33,495 nt of DNA from a virus. Position 1 is the first letter of the stretch. Each line of letters begins with the position of its first letter. The stretch is from IMG/VR virus record IMGVR_UViG_3300010885_076143, positions 1-33,495 of that record, one strand, 5' to 3'. The translations under genes were made by a program, and so were the position numbers. Under the pieces are notes generated by a model that searched no databases, was not told where the DNA came from, and saw only the letters and a program-made list of their open reading frames with translations. This document shows positions 32,563 through 33,495 of the stretch, in pieces.

Positions 32563-33495
32563 TCAATTTATTACTGAAGCTCGAGGATTCTCGACAACCG
32601 TTGAGGAATATGCACAAGTGTGTAAGACTCTAATCAACGCAACGCTCGACAAATATATCGCTGCGAATAGGACTGAGTTTACTAATTTTAGTAAGTCGAT
32701 TATACTTAAAGATGCCTATCTAGAAGTATCTCAGGAGGCCGCTACTAAATTTCCATTAGACCAAATTAAGATACTGTTTGAGATTTCGGCAGTTGACGAG
32801 GAGGAATTTATTCCCTATGCTGCGCACTATCAACGCAATTACAATAAAGTAAAATTAATTGAAGGTAAGGGCGTCAAAGTAAAAATTGATATGTTGTGTA
32901 AATTTGTTGTGCCGAAGACCGGTGGTCAAATTGATCGAGCAGTAATCAATAAGTATTTGGACGATATTTTAAATCATGAATTGACTCATGCATACAATGA
33001 TTACAAAGATCCAAATTTCTTTAAAGACTATCGTCTTGGTATGACGACTCAGTATGCTGCAGAAACATATCCATACTTGATGAAGTCTCGAGTGCTTAAG
33101 CTATTTTTTGATTTGCTCTATGTCTTAACACCGACTGAGATAAAGGCAATTGCTGGTGAGCGTAGCGAATTTAAAAGTCAAGAAGAATTACGTGAATATA
33201 GTGGATATCGGTGGTCACAACTCGCAAGAGATTTTGACCCAGATGAATATTATGAAATTATCCTTTCCCAAATCGAAGATCGCCGATTCGTTCAATATAT
33301 TGATACGAAATTTGGTGAATTCTTTGTAAATGTATATGTTGACTCTGTACACCAAGACAGTGCAACAGTTGACCCTAAAATTCTTAGACTTAAGAAATCT
33401 GCAGGTTTAATGGATGTGTTACGCTTCTTTGAACAAAGAATACATAAGGGCGGCCAAGAACTTTTTAGGAAATTGGCCGCGAAAGTTACTGATCA
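32546..33495 (+). CDS. Predicted zinc metalloprotease with capsid-targeting-like N-terminus (3' end cut)
   Basis: The frame is open from ATG 32546 to the window end (316 codons, incomplete). Residues 141-152 read ILNHELTHAYND: the HExxH zinc-protease motif (H144, E145, H148). A downstream helix LTPTEIKAIAGE offers a third ligand (a Glu), as in gluzincin-like families. The N-terminus MLKNFNQFITEARGF resembles the capsid-targeting peptide of T4 internal proteins (MKTYQEFIAEA), ending in an I-x-E site cut by the prohead protease. If so, the protein is packaged in the head and ejected with DNA. The gene follows a 273-residue partner with 17-nt overlap. The C-terminus, which may carry the rest of the active site or a second domain, lies outside the window. 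Confidence 0.7.
   Translation, partial: MLKNFNQFITEARGFSTTVEEYAQVCKTLINATLDKYIAANRTEFTNFSKSIILKDAYLEVSQEAATKFPLDQIKILFEISAVDEEEFIPYAAHYQRNYNKVKLIEGKGVKVKIDMLCKFVVPKTGGQIDRAVINKYLDDILNHELTHAYNDYKDPNFFKDYRLGMTTQYAAETYPYLMKSRVLKLFFDLLYVLTPTEIKAIAGERSEFKSQEELREYSGYRWSQLARDFDPDEYYEIILSQIEDRRFVQYIDTKFGEFFVNVYVDSVHQDSATVDPKILRLKKSAGLMDVLRFFEQRIHKGGQELFRKLAAKVTD

Overview
The window looks like part of the late (virion and packaging) region of a large T4-type tailed phage (myovirus). Direct landmarks are a two-domain gp17-type large terminase (17551-19527, minus), a helical gp16-like candidate small terminase just upstream, a gp6-like baseplate wedge protein (20516-22180), a gp15-like tail terminator (28704-29489), a gp26-like baseplate hub protein with a four-cysteine site (12553-13560), a 1022-residue beta-helical fibre (24392-27460) and a small sigma factor (16557-17183). 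The DNA is AT-rich, genes often lack a Shine-Dalgarno sequence, and starts sit behind an A-rich leader. This, with a short Cys-Gly-Ser lipoprotein, fits a Bacteroidota host, but the host assignment is inference.

Layout. Positions 1-3042 hold two convergent large genes whose stop codons overlap: an annexin-repeat-like protein (cut at the left edge) and a protein with a hydrophobic module resembling the pre-toxin membrane segment of polymorphic toxins. Positions 3163-5657 form a tight minus-strand operon: FkbM-type methyltransferase, MBD4-like DNA glycosylase, GT-B-like glycosyltransferase and a small ORF. Positions 5802-7645 hold a 532-residue protein followed by an 85-codon start-less reading frame reachable by -1 frameshifting at A-AAA-AAG; a terminator follows. 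Positions 7712-12340 hold virion or envelope proteins of unknown role, 12363-14513 baseplate and connector-like genes, 14529-17496 a sigma factor with several membrane proteins, and 17551-22180 terminase and baseplate wedge. Direction then switches: a complete tmRNA gene (22275-22658), a lipoprotein, an amidoligase-like protein, the fibre and a helical partner are on plus. Positions 28007-31639 return to minus (tail proteins). From 31741 two plus-strand genes run off the right edge; the last is a predicted zinc protease behind what looks like a T4-type capsid-targeting peptide.

How it fits together. An element close to TATAAATA-ATAAAA lies about 10-25 nt before the first gene of most transcription units on both strands, like the T4 late promoter. 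The sigma factor is a natural candidate to read it. Strongest leads are the frameshift extension, the putatively packaged protease, the tmRNA with an unusually long tag ending in YAVSA, and the glycosylase/glycosyltransferase/methyltransferase operon.
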